DNA of 64,000 nucleotides from Micromonospora endolithica (GCF_003626595.1 NZ_RBAK01000004.1:248001-312000), one strand, 5' to 3'; counted from the first letter of the stretch, positions 7,064 through 15,896 are shown. A program made the numbers and translations. Notes: generated by a model not told the origin, from the letters alone.

Positions 7064-9520
7064 ATGGAACTCACCAACAGCAAGCGGGTGCTGCTGAAGG
7101 CCAGCTACGTGCAGACCGAGCTGTCCGACGACGACCGTGTCCAGGTCCGGTCGGTCAGCGGCCGGGCACTGGAGAAGGTCAACTTCGTCCGGGACCTGGC
7201 CCTGGTCGAGCAGGAGCTGCGCACGCTGCGGCACGCGCTGCCCGAGGACCACCAGCTGCTCGACCTGGCGCACACGCTCATGGCCAGACCTGCCGAGCAC
7301 CTGCTCACCGCCGGACGGATGGCGGCCCTGGACGACGCCGCCTTCCTGCGGTTGGGGCAGGCCGTCGCCGGGCTGCGGGCCACGCCCGCGACGACGTACA
7401 CGGTGGCCGCGTTCGAGCAGCGGCTGCGCATCGCGCCGGTCGGGCGGCTGCATCTCGAGCGCATCGAGATGTATCCGGCGGGTACGGAGCGGGGCGAGCT
7501 GGTCTTCACGGTCCCGATGACGCCGAAGGAGACCGTGACCGTCTCGCACAAGGAGTGGTCGACGTCGAAGGACGAGTACGAGCAGATCGTCTCGGACTAC
7601 TTCGAGAGCTACAGCGAGCGGGGCGTGGTCGACAAGACCGACGCGTCGGTCTCAACGGAGAACGAGTCGCGGCACACCAGCGCGTTCACCTTCGGCTCCA
7701 GCGTGAGCGGCGGGTACGGGCCGGTGACCGCGTCGGTCAGCGTGGGGCTGTCCAACTCGTCGGAGGATCGCGCCTCGGTCGAGGAGAGTGTGTCGAACAC
7801 CCGCGAGATCACGCAGAAGGCGTCGGCGCGGTCCCGGCAGGAGCACAAGGTGTCGCTGAAGCTGGAGTCGACGCGGGGCACCGAGGACGCGTCGTACCGG
7901 ACCATCACCAACCCGCACGCCGACCGGGCGCTGCGGGTGGACTACTTCCGGATGATGCGCAGGTGGCGGGTGGACCTGTTCCGCTACGGGCTGCGGCTGA
8001 CGTTCGACATCGCCGTGCCCAACCCGGGCGCCCGGTTGTGGGCGCGGCACCGGGAGCTGGCCGACCTGGACGTGCGGATCCGGACACCGTTCAGCTTCGC
8101 CCTGTCGGTCGACGACATCACCGACACGAGCTGGGCGGCCCTGGGCAAGGAGTACGGGGTGGCGCTGGAGCCGCCGCCGGCGGAGAAGATCGTCATCCCG
8201 TACGCCCGCCGGTTCGAGGCGGGCAAGGACGTGGACGGCCCGATCGAGTTCACCGCTCCGCCCGGCTACACGATGGGCAGCGGGTTCATGGGTGTCATCG
8301 AGTGGTGGGGCCCGGGTGGGATCCCGGTGATGCTGTGGCCGACCGAGGACACGAAGCTGGAGGCGCAGCTGCCCACCCCCGGCACCGGCATCGCCGAGGT
8401 GAAGGGCGAGGGCATCGCCAGCGACGACAAACTCATGGTCACGTTCATGCGGACGCCCTCGTACACGATGCAGTTCTCGCTGGTGGCCGGGGCCAAGCGG
8501 TCGGACCGGACGTTCCGGGACTGGCAGCAGCGGGCGTGGACCGCGCTGCGCGACACCGCCCTGGCCAAGCACCAGACCCAGCAGGCGCTGCTGCAGGACC
8601 GGCGCGACCGGCTGTGGATGCTGCTGTCGGGCAAGGACACCCTGACCCTCCGGCGGCTGGAGCGTGACGAGCTGATGCGCGGGGTGCTGACCTGGCTTAT
8701 CGGACCCGAGTTCGAAACCGCGCCGAACGAGGTCGGCAGCATCATCAAACAGTCGATGGATCGCGACGCCGACGCCGTCGACGCCCCCGACGACAAGCCG
8801 CAACCCGACCGGATCCTCACCGCCGGCCAGTGGGGCACCGTGTCGGGCTTCGGGGACCTGGTGAAGTTCATCCACCACGCCGTCGAGTGGGAGAACCTGC
8901 TGTACTTCCTCTACCCGTACTTCTGGGGCAGTGACGACCTGGCCCGGGAGAAGCTGCTGTTCGAGCACGCCGACCCGGGGCACCGCGACTTCCTGCGCGC
9001 CGGCTACGCACGGGTGGTGGTGCCGATCCGACCGGGCTTCGAGGAGCGTTTCACGCACCTGCTCGACACGGGTAGCCCGACCGGGACGTCGCCCTATCTG
9101 ACGATCGCGCAGGAGGTGGCCGCGTTCGCGCACACCAACTACGCCGGGATCCCGCCGGCGAACCCGGAGCAGCACGCCCGTCCGCTGCTGTACCCGCAGC
9201 AGCGGACGACGTGGGACGTGATGCAGGTGGTGATCGACGAACTGGAGCGCTACCACGCCACCCACGGCCGGTATCCGGCGCAGCTGGCCGACCTGGCCGG
9301 CGGGCCCTACCGGGACGCGTGGAACCGCGAGCTGGTGTACCGGCTGCCCGGCAGTGGCAACGACTACGACCTGATCTCCTTCGGTGCCGACGGCGAGCCG
9401 GGCGGCGAGGGCGTGGACGCGGACATCTCCGCCGCGGCGGGCGCCTCGCTGATGGCGACCTGGTTCGACTACACGCCGACCAGCGGCATCGACATCGCGG
9501 TGCACTCGGTCCCGATCTGA
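7064..9520 (+). CDS. Large unknown protein with C-terminal GspG-like pseudopilin domain
   Basis: An 818-residue protein with no signal peptide and no pilin N-terminus. Residues about 150-290 are Ser/Thr-rich and strongly alternating (SVSGGYGPVTASVSVGLSN, then ASARSRQEHKVSLKLESTRG in outline), like long amphipathic beta hairpins; this is followed by FRMMRRWRVDLFRYGLRLTFD. A second beta-rich domain (about 380-470) and a helical part follow. Residues about 710-790 read YHATHGRYPAQLADL, then YDLISFGADGEPGGEGVDADI, the calcium-binding C-terminal fold of type II secretion major pseudopilins (GspG). Start: ATG at 7064 with GGAGAGG six bases upstream. It shares an operon with the nuclease-like gene. 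A secreted or surface complex is possible, but I recognise no complete family. Confidence 0.7.
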   Translation: MELTNSKRVLLKASYVQTELSDDDRVQVRSVSGRALEKVNFVRDLALVEQELRTLRHALPEDHQLLDLAHTLMARPAEHLLTAGRMAALDDAAFLRLGQAVAGLRATPATTYTVAAFEQRLRIAPVGRLHLERIEMYPAGTERGELVFTVPMTPKETVTVSHKEWSTSKDEYEQIVSDYFESYSERGVVDKTDASVSTENESRHTSAFTFGSSVSGGYGPVTASVSVGLSNSSEDRASVEESVSNTREITQKASARSRQEHKVSLKLESTRGTEDASYRTITNPHADRALRVDYFRMMRRWRVDLFRYGLRLTFDIAVPNPGARLWARHRELADLDVRIRTPFSFALSVDDITDTSWAALGKEYGVALEPPPAEKIVIPYARRFEAGKDVDGPIEFTAPPGYTMGSGFMGVIEWWGPGGIPVMLWPTEDTKLEAQLPTPGTGIAEVKGEGIASDDKLMVTFMRTPSYTMQFSLVAGAKRSDRTFRDWQQRAWTALRDTALAKHQTQQALLQDRRDRLWMLLSGKDTLTLRRLERDELMRGVLTWLIGPEFETAPNEVGSIIKQSMDRDADAVDAPDDKPQPDRILTAGQWGTVSGFGDLVKFIHHAVEWENLLYFLYPYFWGSDDLAREKLLFEHADPGHRDFLRAGYARVVVPIRPGFEERFTHLLDTGSPTGTSPYLTIAQEVAAFAHTNYAGIPPANPEQHARPLLYPQQRTTWDVMQVVIDELERYHATHGRYPAQLADLAGGPYRDAWNRELVYRLPGSGNDYDLISFGADGEPGGEGVDADISAAAGASLMATWFDYTPTSGIDIAVHSVPI

Positions 9521-9938
9521 CCGCCGCCTCATCCTCCCCGACGGTGTGGTGAACGGGGCCGGGCCGGCGAACAGAGGCAGACATGAATGCTGCCGGGTGA
9601 CGCGGCCCCTCCCGCTCGCGGTCCACCCGCGCCCGGCGCGGTCGGGCAGGTGTGACCGGCTCGGCGGCGGGTATGTCGCCGAGCCGGCCGACGCGACGCG
9701 GGTGTCCACGGTCGTGCCTCCCGGGCTGCCCGGGACGTCACGACGGGCGATGGCAACCGCGGCACCCGGCCGGCTCGTCCAAGCGGGGCCGGAGGGAGGC
9801 TGTGGTGGGTCAGTGGCCTCCGGTCGACTCTGGCCGCCCGCCGTGGAACACGTCGGGTGTCCCGAGCGGGTCGACAGTGCCGCACCGGATCGGTTCGGGG
9901 CGGGCGGCGACGCGCCCGCCCGCGAGTCACCGGGCGCG
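9521..9938. other. 418-base stretch without a recognisable gene
   Basis: The frame of the following LtrA gene is open through this region, but the translation is Arg/Pro/Gly-rich without family likeness, as usual for non-coding high-GC DNA. No tRNA, hairpin with a long perfect stem or repeat is seen. It must hold the promoter of the LtrA gene. Confidence 0.5.
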
Positions 9939-11159
9939 ATGAGGACCGGCGAGGGCAGGGACGATCCCGGGAAGTTGCTCCGTGGCCCGGAGCAGTCGAG
10001 GCAGGCCAACTTCCTGGAGTTGTTCTTCGATCTGGTACTCGTCTTCGCACTGAAGGGCGTCGTCGACCGGGTGACCCCGGACCTCCTCGACAGCGACCTC
10101 GCGATCCGCTGGTCGTCGCTGCTCTACGCCGTCCTGTTGGCGTTGCCGCTGCTGTGGCTGTGGACCACGACCGTGCACATCACCAGCCGATTCGATCCGC
10201 GCCACCAGGGGATTCAGGTCATGGTGCTGGTCAGCGCCTTCGGCCTCCTGCTGATGACCACGTCGCTGGCGCACGCGTTCATCGGTCGGGGCCTGGTCTT
10301 CGCCGTGCCCTATGTCGTCCTGCAGGTCGGTCGGCCGCTGATCCTGGCGGCGCTGGTGCGTGGGCACCTCCCGCTCCGCGCCCTCTACCTGCGGTCGGCG
10401 GCGTGGTCCGCGGTCTCGGCCGTGCCGTGGTTGGCGGGGGGAATCCTGCAGGACGAGGCGAGGGTCCTGCTCTGGTCGGTGGCCATCGTGCTCGATCTGG
10501 TGGGTGCCCGGGTGGGGTGGTTCGTGCCGCACCTCAGACGCCGGGCGATCAGCGCCTGGGCGCTGCACAGCGGCCACCACCTGGCCGAGCGTTACCAACA
10601 GCTCCTGCTGGTCGCGCTGGGGGAGAGCGTCCTGGCGGTGGGGACCACCTACACCGTCCTGCCCGCGGGAGTCGGCAACACCCTGGGTCTCGTGGTCGCC
10701 TTCGTCACCACCATCCTGCTCTGGCGGATCTACTTCTACCGCTCCGGGCAGGTCCTCGCCGAGGCGGTCACCATGGCCAAGGACCGGGACAGCATCGGCC
10801 GGCGCACCGGCGCCGCTCATATGATCATGGTGATCGGAATCCTCGCCGTCGCCGTCGGCGCCGAGGTCGTGCAGGAACGGCCGACGGCCGGCGTGCTACC
10901 GGTCTGGTTGGTGATGATCCTGGGCGGCCCGGTCCTGTTCCTGCTGGGTCGGATCCGGCTGGAACGCGTCGTCTTCGACCGCGTCTCCACCCGCCGGACG
11001 GTCGGCATCGTGCTTCTGCTGGCGCTCGCGATACCACTGCTCTTCAGCACACCGCTGGTCGCCGCGACCGCCGCCGCCCTCGTCCTGCTGGGCATCGCGA
11101 TCGCCGACGCGCGGCAGGCGGGCCGACAACCAGGAGAGGTGCCGACGCCATCCGGATGA
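9939..11159 (+). CDS. Low temperature requirement protein A (LtrA) family membrane protein
   Basis: A 406-residue integral membrane protein. The family signature RQANFLELFFDLVLVFAL follows about 20 residues after the chosen ATG, and about ten to eleven hydrophobic segments run to the C-terminus. Internal family features are LWTTTVHITSRFD, HLAERYQQLLLVALGESVLAVG (the conserved ERxxxxxIVALGES-like block) and LLWRIYFYRSG. Length is normal for LtrA (about 380-420). Longer starts back to 9546 are open, but the extra part looks non-coding. Function in actinomycetes is unknown; the name comes from a Listeria cold-growth mutant. It stands alone, with the next gene on the other strand. Confidence 0.85.
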   Translation: MRTGEGRDDPGKLLRGPEQSRQANFLELFFDLVLVFALKGVVDRVTPDLLDSDLAIRWSSLLYAVLLALPLLWLWTTTVHITSRFDPRHQGIQVMVLVSAFGLLLMTTSLAHAFIGRGLVFAVPYVVLQVGRPLILAALVRGHLPLRALYLRSAAWSAVSAVPWLAGGILQDEARVLLWSVAIVLDLVGARVGWFVPHLRRRAISAWALHSGHHLAERYQQLLLVALGESVLAVGTTYTVLPAGVGNTLGLVVAFVTTILLWRIYFYRSGQVLAEAVTMAKDRDSIGRRTGAAHMIMVIGILAVAVGAEVVQERPTAGVLPVWLVMILGGPVLFLLGRIRLERVVFDRVSTRRTVGIVLLLALAIPLLFSTPLVAATAAALVLLGIAIADARQAGRQPGEVPTPSG

Positions 11160-11162
11160 GCG

Positions 11163-11843
11163 TCACTCCCGCTGCTCCCGGTCGGCGTCGGCACGCTGGC
11201 GTTCGGAACTGAGGAAGAACGCACCCAGGGCACCGGCCAGGGTGGCGAAGACGGCCACCGAGTAGACCGCGAGCACGAGTTCGACGACCTGGGCCAGCGG
11301 GTCGGCGGCGGTCAGCGGCTCACCGGTGATCGTGGTCAGCGCGACGTCGTGCAGCGCGGTGCCGTACGAGCGGTAGGTGCCGGCGAGGACCAGCAGTTGC
11401 CCGACACTGAGGACGATCGTGGTGGTGATGATCGCCAGCCAGGCGAGCCGGTCGGTCAGCAGGCGGCCGGCGGAGCGGGAGCCGCGGACGGCGGCGCTGA
11501 TGACGCCGCCGGCGCGGGCGGCGCGCAACGTGGCGGCGGCCCGGGCGAACCGCAGGAACGGTACGGCGAGGAAGATCACCTGCCACCAGTTGCGGCGCCA
11601 GAACGTAGCGGGCTGGTGTCGGGCGAGCCAGGCGCGCAGGGCGAACTCGACGACGAAGACCACCCAGAGGACCCAACTGACGACGGTCAGCGCGGCGGAG
11701 AGCGTGGGGTGTCGGGCGAGCGCCTGGCCGAACACGACCAGCAGGAAGAGAACGCCGAGGGCGCCCATCGGCTTGTCCAGCCGCCGGGCGAGTCCATTCA
11801 GGGCCGCGTCGCGGGACCGCTCGTCGTCGGAAGGGCCCGTCAT
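11163..11843 (-). CDS. Two-pore-segment ion channel-like protein lacking a K+ filter
   Basis: A 226-residue protein with the layout of a bacterial voltage-gated-like cation channel: about four hydrophobic helices, an Arg-rich segment (FLRFARAAATLRAARAGG, about residues 96-113) like a short S4, and a final helix-pore-helix unit. Where K+ channels have TVGYG, this chain reads TTITGEP after the pore helix (DVALTTITGEPL). The selectivity filter is therefore absent or altered, and ion choice cannot be predicted. The C-terminus is short and charged. It ends four bases from the LtrA stop (convergent). Compare the canonical channel at 17.7 kb. A non-conducting sensor is an alternative. Confidence 0.65.
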   Translation of the reverse strand: MTGPSDDERSRDAALNGLARRLDKPMGALGVLFLLVVFGQALARHPTLSAALTVVSWVLWVVFVVEFALRAWLARHQPATFWRRNWWQVIFLAVPFLRFARAAATLRAARAGGVISAAVRGSRSAGRLLTDRLAWLAIITTTIVLSVGQLLVLAGTYRSYGTALHDVALTTITGEPLTAADPLAQVVELVLAVYSVAVFATLAGALGAFFLSSERQRADADREQRE

Positions 11844-11891
11844 CGGTCGAACGGAGCCGGCGGCAGGGCTCGGGGAGGGGTGGGCACGGCG

Positions 11892-12017
11892 TCAGCGGGT
11901 GACGGCCGTCGGGGTCACGGCGGGAGAATCGGCCCGACCGTCCGCCGTGCGGCCGGTGCTGACGACCAGCACCGCCAGGGTGCCGAGCAGCGCCACCCGG
12001 CGCGATCGACGTGCCAC
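11892..12017 (-). CDS. Small 41-residue membrane or exported peptide
   Basis: A short reading frame with GTG start, preceded by GGGAGAGG with about six bases of spacing. The N-terminus VARRSRRVALLGTLAVLVV is basic then hydrophobic, like a signal or single membrane anchor; the remainder is Ser/Thr/Ala/Pro-rich. It lies 48 bases upstream of the channel-like gene on the same strand, so they may be co-transcribed. No homology is claimed; support is the ribosome site plus the signal-like pattern. Confidence 0.42.
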   Translation of the reverse strand: MARRSRRVALLGTLAVLVVSTGRTADGRADSPAVTPTAVTR

Positions 12018-12225
12018 GTCTCACCTCTCCCGGATCCGTCCGGCGGCGCGCCTCCCGGCGCCTCATCGGGCCGCTACCCGGCCCCATTGGCGCCAAACGT
12101 CCCGTGGGCCACCCGGTGGAACTGTCACGGTCGTACGCTCCAACCGTCACGACTTTGTCGTATTGGCGGCGAAACCTGCGGGGTAGCGCAGTACGGAAGC
12201 CCCACCAGGATGTGAGGAGTGAGTC

Positions 12226-12501
12226 GTGACCTACCCCTGGTTCTTCCCTGACGATCTGCCGTCGCTGTTCCCGAGCACCCCCGTCTCCGAGGACACCCGA
12301 CTGGCCTGCCGCCTGCTCGAACAGATGCAGCGGGAGCCGCTGTTGCGCCACGAACGCATCTGCATCGAGGTGCAGGACCGGGTGGTGATCCTGGAGGGAT
12401 CGGTCAGCTCGGCCGGCGTGCGGGCCCACGCCCACGCCCTCGTCTGGGGTCGCGCCGAGGTACGCGACGTCAGCAACCGGCTGCGCCTGCGGGACGAGTG
12501 A
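12226..12501 (+). CDS. BON-domain protein
   Basis: A 91-residue cytoplasmic protein. Residues 20-90 form one BON domain (DTRLACRLLEQMQRE, then ICIEVQDRVVILEGSVSS, then AEVRDVSNRLRL), with the usual alpha-beta-beta-alpha-beta order and the conserved Gly after the V-x-L-x-G strand. BON domains bind phospholipid or other surfaces and are common in osmotic-stress proteins. GTG start with GAGGAGTGAG ahead. It is a single gene with its own promoter region; the 208 bases upstream contain a less GC-rich stretch near 12150-12175. Confidence 0.82.
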   Translation: MTYPWFFPDDLPSLFPSTPVSEDTRLACRLLEQMQREPLLRHERICIEVQDRVVILEGSVSSAGVRAHAHALVWGRAEVRDVSNRLRLRDE

Positions 12502-12531
12502 CCGGCACCAGACGCCCGCCGGACGGCACGG

Positions 12532-13299
12532 TCAGGGATGTGGCCGGTCCCGCAGCCGGTGATGGTACGTCCGTAGCCCGTCACCGTCGCGGGTGTGCCG
12601 GTGGGAGCCGGCCTCCCAACCCAGTCGCTCGTAGAATCCGACCGCCCCGGCGGGCCCGGTAGGGGTGACCAGTTCGGCCATCGTCGCGCCGGCGTTCCGG
12701 GCGTACGCCACGAATCGGTGCACGAGCCGCTCGCCGATTCCGCCGCCCCGCCACGCCGGATGCACCGCCAGGGCGGTGATCACGGCGACCTGCGGCGCGG
12801 GCGTCGACCGGTCCGGCATTCGACCCGCCGGTCGACGGGTCAACAGCCGGCGTGCCCACGGTCCGACCCGCGAGCGCAGCAGCCGAACGGCCACCCGGGG
12901 TCGACGCGCCATCGCCGTGACCCCGGTGATCGCGAAGGATGCGATCGCCCGGCGGTCGCCGAGCAACGTCGCCGTGTGGGCGCTCTGGTGGGTGGTGCCC
13001 AGCAGGAACCCGACCAGCCCGTCACCGGGGGCGTCGGCATCGACGACCACGTAGCAGACGCCGTACGGGGAGTCGAGGAACGACCGGTGCCAGCGGCGGA
13101 CGAAACGGGCGCCGAGCGACGGGAACAGCCCGGTCGGCAGGAAGTCGACGTGGGCGCGGGCGGTGGCCCGCAGCTCACCGCGCGTCGCCGGCCGCAGGAC
13201 GAGCCTCGGGTGGGAAGGAGCGACCCGATCCGGTGTCACCGACCTCCGGTCGGTGGCGTGGGTATGGTTCCCGTTTCGACGAATGCGAGGTGTCAGCAT
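12532..13299 (-). CDS. GNAT-family N-acetyltransferase
   Basis: A 255-residue acetyltransferase. The acetyl-CoA binding motif A is VITALAVHPAWRGGGIGERLVHRF (about residues 172-195, R/Q-x-x-G-x-G/A), followed by motif B ending in YERLGWEA. The N-terminal strand LVLRPATRGEL is usual for the fold. An Arg-rich insertion of about 25 residues (RRPRVAVRLLRSRVGPWARR) lies between the N-terminal part and motif A. The ATG at 13299 has GAAGG upstream; a GTG 20 codons later is the alternative. Substrate unknown. It reads towards the BON gene (convergent). Confidence 0.8.
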   Translation of the reverse strand: MLTPRIRRNGNHTHATDRRSVTPDRVAPSHPRLVLRPATRGELRATARAHVDFLPTGLFPSLGARFVRRWHRSFLDSPYGVCYVVVDADAPGDGLVGFLLGTTHQSAHTATLLGDRRAIASFAITGVTAMARRPRVAVRLLRSRVGPWARRLLTRRPAGRMPDRSTPAPQVAVITALAVHPAWRGGGIGERLVHRFVAYARNAGATMAELVTPTGPAGAVGFYERLGWEAGSHRHTRDGDGLRTYHHRLRDRPHP

Positions 13300-13443
13300 C
13301 AGGCAACCTTCGTCCGGGGATCACTCGTCGTCGGGGCCGGCGCGGTGGCGCCGCCCGGAGCGCGGTCGCGGCCGGCCCCGCTCACCGGTGGCGTTCCCGA
13401 TCCGTCGGCGATCGCACCCCGACGGGCGGGCGTCCCGGCCCCG

Positions 13444-13872
13444 TCACCGGACGGTGATCTCCTGTGCGACGAGCGCACGGCCGCCCTCGAAGGCCCGGTA
13501 CGGTCCCGGCGGCCCGAGGTCGTAGCGGTCGGTGAGGTCGCGGTGGGAGAACCGGATCACGGTTCCCTGTACGGTCACCAGCTGCGGCGGCGCGGGTATC
13601 GAAGGGCCCGTGATCAGCACGAGCAGCGTTCCGTCGGTCAGGTCCACATCGCGGACGACGAATGCGGCATCGGTGATGACCCGCTCGACGCTCGCCGTCA
13701 CGGTGAGCCGGTCGCCCACCTCCGCCCGCGCGACGGTGCCCCGGGCAGTCGTGGGTGCGGGTTCGGGACTGGGCCGGGGAGCTGCGGACTCGCCGGTGCA
13801 GCCCGCGGCGAGCAGGACCACCGATGCCAGCGCTGCCACTGCGGGACGTTTCCAGCCGCATTTTCTGCCCAT
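13444..13872 (-). CDS. Secreted lipoprotein of unknown function
   Basis: A 142-residue precursor. The signal sequence has basic MGRKCGWKRP, a hydrophobic core and the lipobox LAAGC (Cys about residue 25). A Pro/Ser-rich linker leads to a small beta-rich domain of about 95 residues (VGDRLTVTASVERVITDAAFVV, LLVLITG, LVTVQGTVIRF), which resembles OB-fold-like DUF domains of actinobacterial lipoproteins. GAGGAGGAA precedes the ATG with good spacing. It lies 144 bases upstream of the GNAT gene on the same strand; a functional link is not evident. Confidence 0.78.
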   Translation of the reverse strand: MGRKCGWKRPAVAALASVVLLAAGCTGESAAPRPSPEPAPTTARGTVARAEVGDRLTVTASVERVITDAAFVVRDVDLTDGTLLVLITGPSIPAPPQLVTVQGTVIRFSHRDLTDRYDLGPPGPYRAFEGGRALVAQEITVR

Positions 13873-14037
13873 CCGTGGTTCCTCCTCTCGTGCGGGTGTC
13901 TCGATTCAAGGAGTTCCCCCGCCTGTGGCGACCCGACCCCGGAACCGTGACAGTTGCGTCACGATTCCGTGGGAAGCGCGCAGCGGACCGGTCGGGGTGG
14001 CCGGGTACGGGCCGAGGTACCGGGGTATCTGAGGCGG

Positions 14038-14577
14038 ATGGTGCTGAAGAACCCGGAAGACCTGCTCCGCCTGCTCGTCGTCGCCGCGATCGTCTATCCG
14101 GCGCTGGTGCTGATCCTGCGGCTGTCCGGAAAACGCACGTTGTCGAAGCTCAACGCGTTCGACTTCGTGGTCACGGTGGCGCTGGGGTCCACCCTTGCGA
14201 CGATCCTGCTCTCCCGGGACGTCTCACTGGTGGAGGGGATCCTCGCGCTGACCCTGCTGGTGGCGTTGCAGTACGCGGTCGCGCTGGTCGCCGTACGCTG
14301 GCCGGCGGCGCAGCGCCTGCTCAAGTCGCGGCCGACGATGCTGCTGCGCGACGGTCGGCTGCGGCGCGACGCGATGCGGCGCGCCCGGGTCGCGGAGAGC
14401 GAGATCCGCCAGGCGGCCCGCAGTAGCGGCGCCGGAGATCTGAGCGAGTTGGCGGCGGTGGTGCTGGAGTCCGACGGCAGCCTCAGCGTCATCCAGCGCA
14501 GCAAGCTCGGCGACGGCAGCAGCCTGGACGACGTGGCCGACGACGGCCACCGGGATCGTCCGGCGCCGTCGCTATGA
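14038..14577 (+). CDS. YetF/DUF421-family membrane protein
   Basis: A 179-residue protein with three N-terminal membrane helices and a small cytoplasmic domain. Family marks are LRLSGKRTLSKLNAFDFVVTVALGS in outline (GKR and FDFVV positions), RPTMLLRDGRL, the helix VAESEIRQAARSSG and the final strand VVLESDGSLSVI. The start at ATG 14038 agrees with the family beginning and has GAGGCGG before it; longer frames are likely spurious. Members occur with spore or stress genes, but the function is not known. It precedes the antiporter gene by 71 bases, possibly one transcript. Confidence 0.85.
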   Translation: MVLKNPEDLLRLLVVAAIVYPALVLILRLSGKRTLSKLNAFDFVVTVALGSTLATILLSRDVSLVEGILALTLLVALQYAVALVAVRWPAAQRLLKSRPTMLLRDGRLRRDAMRRARVAESEIRQAARSSGAGDLSELAAVVLESDGSLSVIQRSKLGDGSSLDDVADDGHRDRPAPSL

Positions 14578-14648
14578 TCATCGGGGTCCGATGTAGCGCC
14601 GCGGGGTCTGTCGGCACCGTGCTGACGCGGGTCTCTGGAGCGTGACCG

Positions 14649-15896
14649 ATGCTGTTGTTGTCGTTCGCCGCCGTGCTGCTGCTGGCGGTGCTGCTCTCGG
14701 CGCTGGCTCACCGCACCATCCTGTCGACCGCGGCGCTGTTCCTGGTTGCCGGCTTCATCCTCGGTGAGGACACCGGCGGGCTGTTGCACCTGCACGCCGA
14801 TTCGCCCATCGTGGCGCAACTGGCGGAGCTCGCCCTGTTCGCCGTGCTGTTCTCCGACGGGATGCGGGTCGGCTGGGCGGACCTGCGGTCGGCGTGGCGG
14901 CTACCCGGCCGGGCACTGGGGTGGGGTCTGCCGCTGACCCTGCTGATCACGGCGCTGCTGGCGCACTACGTGGCCGGGCTGGGCTGGGCCGAGGCGCTGC
15001 TGATCGGCGCGGTTCTGGCCCCCACCGACCCGGTGTTCGCGGCGGCGCTGGTGGGCAACGACAAGGTGCCGGCCCGCCTCCGGCACCTGCTCAACGTGGA
15101 GTCGGGCGTCAACGACGGGCTGGTCCTTCCGTTCGTGGTGCTGCTGCTGGCGGTCGCCGCGGGCTCGGACGACCTGCACCTGGGAGGGCTCGCCAGCGAA
15201 CTCGCGGTGGGACTGCTCATCGGTGTGTTGGTGCCGTTGCTGGCGCTCGCGCTGGAGCGGACCCGGTGGTTCGCGGCGTCCGCCGCGTACGCGCCGCTCA
15301 ACGGGGTGGCGATCGGGCTGTTGGTCCTGGCGTTGGGCAAGGTCACTCACGGCAACCTGTTCCTGGCGGCGTTCGCCGCCGGGATCACCGTGGCCACCTT
15401 CGGGCCGAGGGAGCGAGCGGCGTTCGAGCATTTCGGGGAGAACGTCGCGGAGCTGTTGAAACTCGCCGCGCTGCTGGTCTTCGGCGCGCTGATCTCGGTG
15501 CAGTTCCTGAGCGAGATTTCCTGGACCGGATGGGCGTTCGCGGCGCTGGCCATCTTCGTGGCCCGTCCGGTCGCGTTGTGGATCTCGTTCCTGGGCTCCG
15601 GGCTCGGCGCCCGGGAACAGGCCGCGGCGATGTGGTTCGGACCGAAGGGCTTCGCCTCCGTCGTCTACGGGCTGCTGGTCCTGGAGTCCGGCATCGCCGC
15701 CGGCGACGAGGTGTTCCACCTGGTCGCCCTGACCATCGTCATCTCCATCCTGTTGCACTCCTCGACCGACGTCGTGATCGCCCGAGCCTTCGACGAGTCC
15801 CGTGAGACGCCTGCCTGGTTCGGCGTCCTGCACCGGGCGCGCCGGCCGCTGCGGTCCCGGTCGCGGGATCGGGACGAGACGTCCGCCGGCGACTGA
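14649..15896 (+). CDS. Cation:proton antiporter, CPA1/NhaP type
   Basis: A 415-residue protein with about twelve membrane helices. The two ion-binding motifs of CPA1 transporters are visible: LAPTDPVFAAAL (T-D-P unwound helix, about residues 123-134) and NVESGVNDGLVLPFV (N-D/E-S-G-x-N-D, about 149-163). The C-terminus is short, with no RCK or cyclic-nucleotide domain. It exports Na+ or K+ in exchange for H+ at the cell membrane. ATG with CTGGAG about eight bases upstream. Its stop codon lies immediately next to that of the following convergent gene. Confidence 0.88.
   Translation: MLLLSFAAVLLLAVLLSALAHRTILSTAALFLVAGFILGEDTGGLLHLHADSPIVAQLAELALFAVLFSDGMRVGWADLRSAWRLPGRALGWGLPLTLLITALLAHYVAGLGWAEALLIGAVLAPTDPVFAAALVGNDKVPARLRHLLNVESGVNDGLVLPFVVLLLAVAAGSDDLHLGGLASELAVGLLIGVLVPLLALALERTRWFAASAAYAPLNGVAIGLLVLALGKVTHGNLFLAAFAAGITVATFGPRERAAFEHFGENVAELLKLAALLVFGALISVQFLSEISWTGWAFAALAIFVARPVALWISFLGSGLGAREQAAAMWFGPKGFASVVYGLLVLESGIAAGDEVFHLVALTIVISILLHSSTDVVIARAFDESRETPAWFGVLHRARRPLRSRSRDRDETSAGD

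Noticed and set aside
5125-7083. 652-codon minus-strand frame opposite the nuclease-like gene
   Set aside because: His/Arg/Gln-rich composition typical of antisense frames; the plus frame is coupled to the next gene.
9546-9938. Longer N-terminus for LtrA (130 extra residues)
   Set aside because: The added part is Arg/Pro/Gly-rich with no LtrA likeness; LtrA proteins start about 20 residues before the LELFFDLV motif.
7652-10009. 785-codon minus-strand frame across the GspG-like gene and beyond
   Set aside because: The plus-strand protein shows domain-like composition and a ribosome site; the minus frame is Arg/His/Gln/Pro-rich without motifs.
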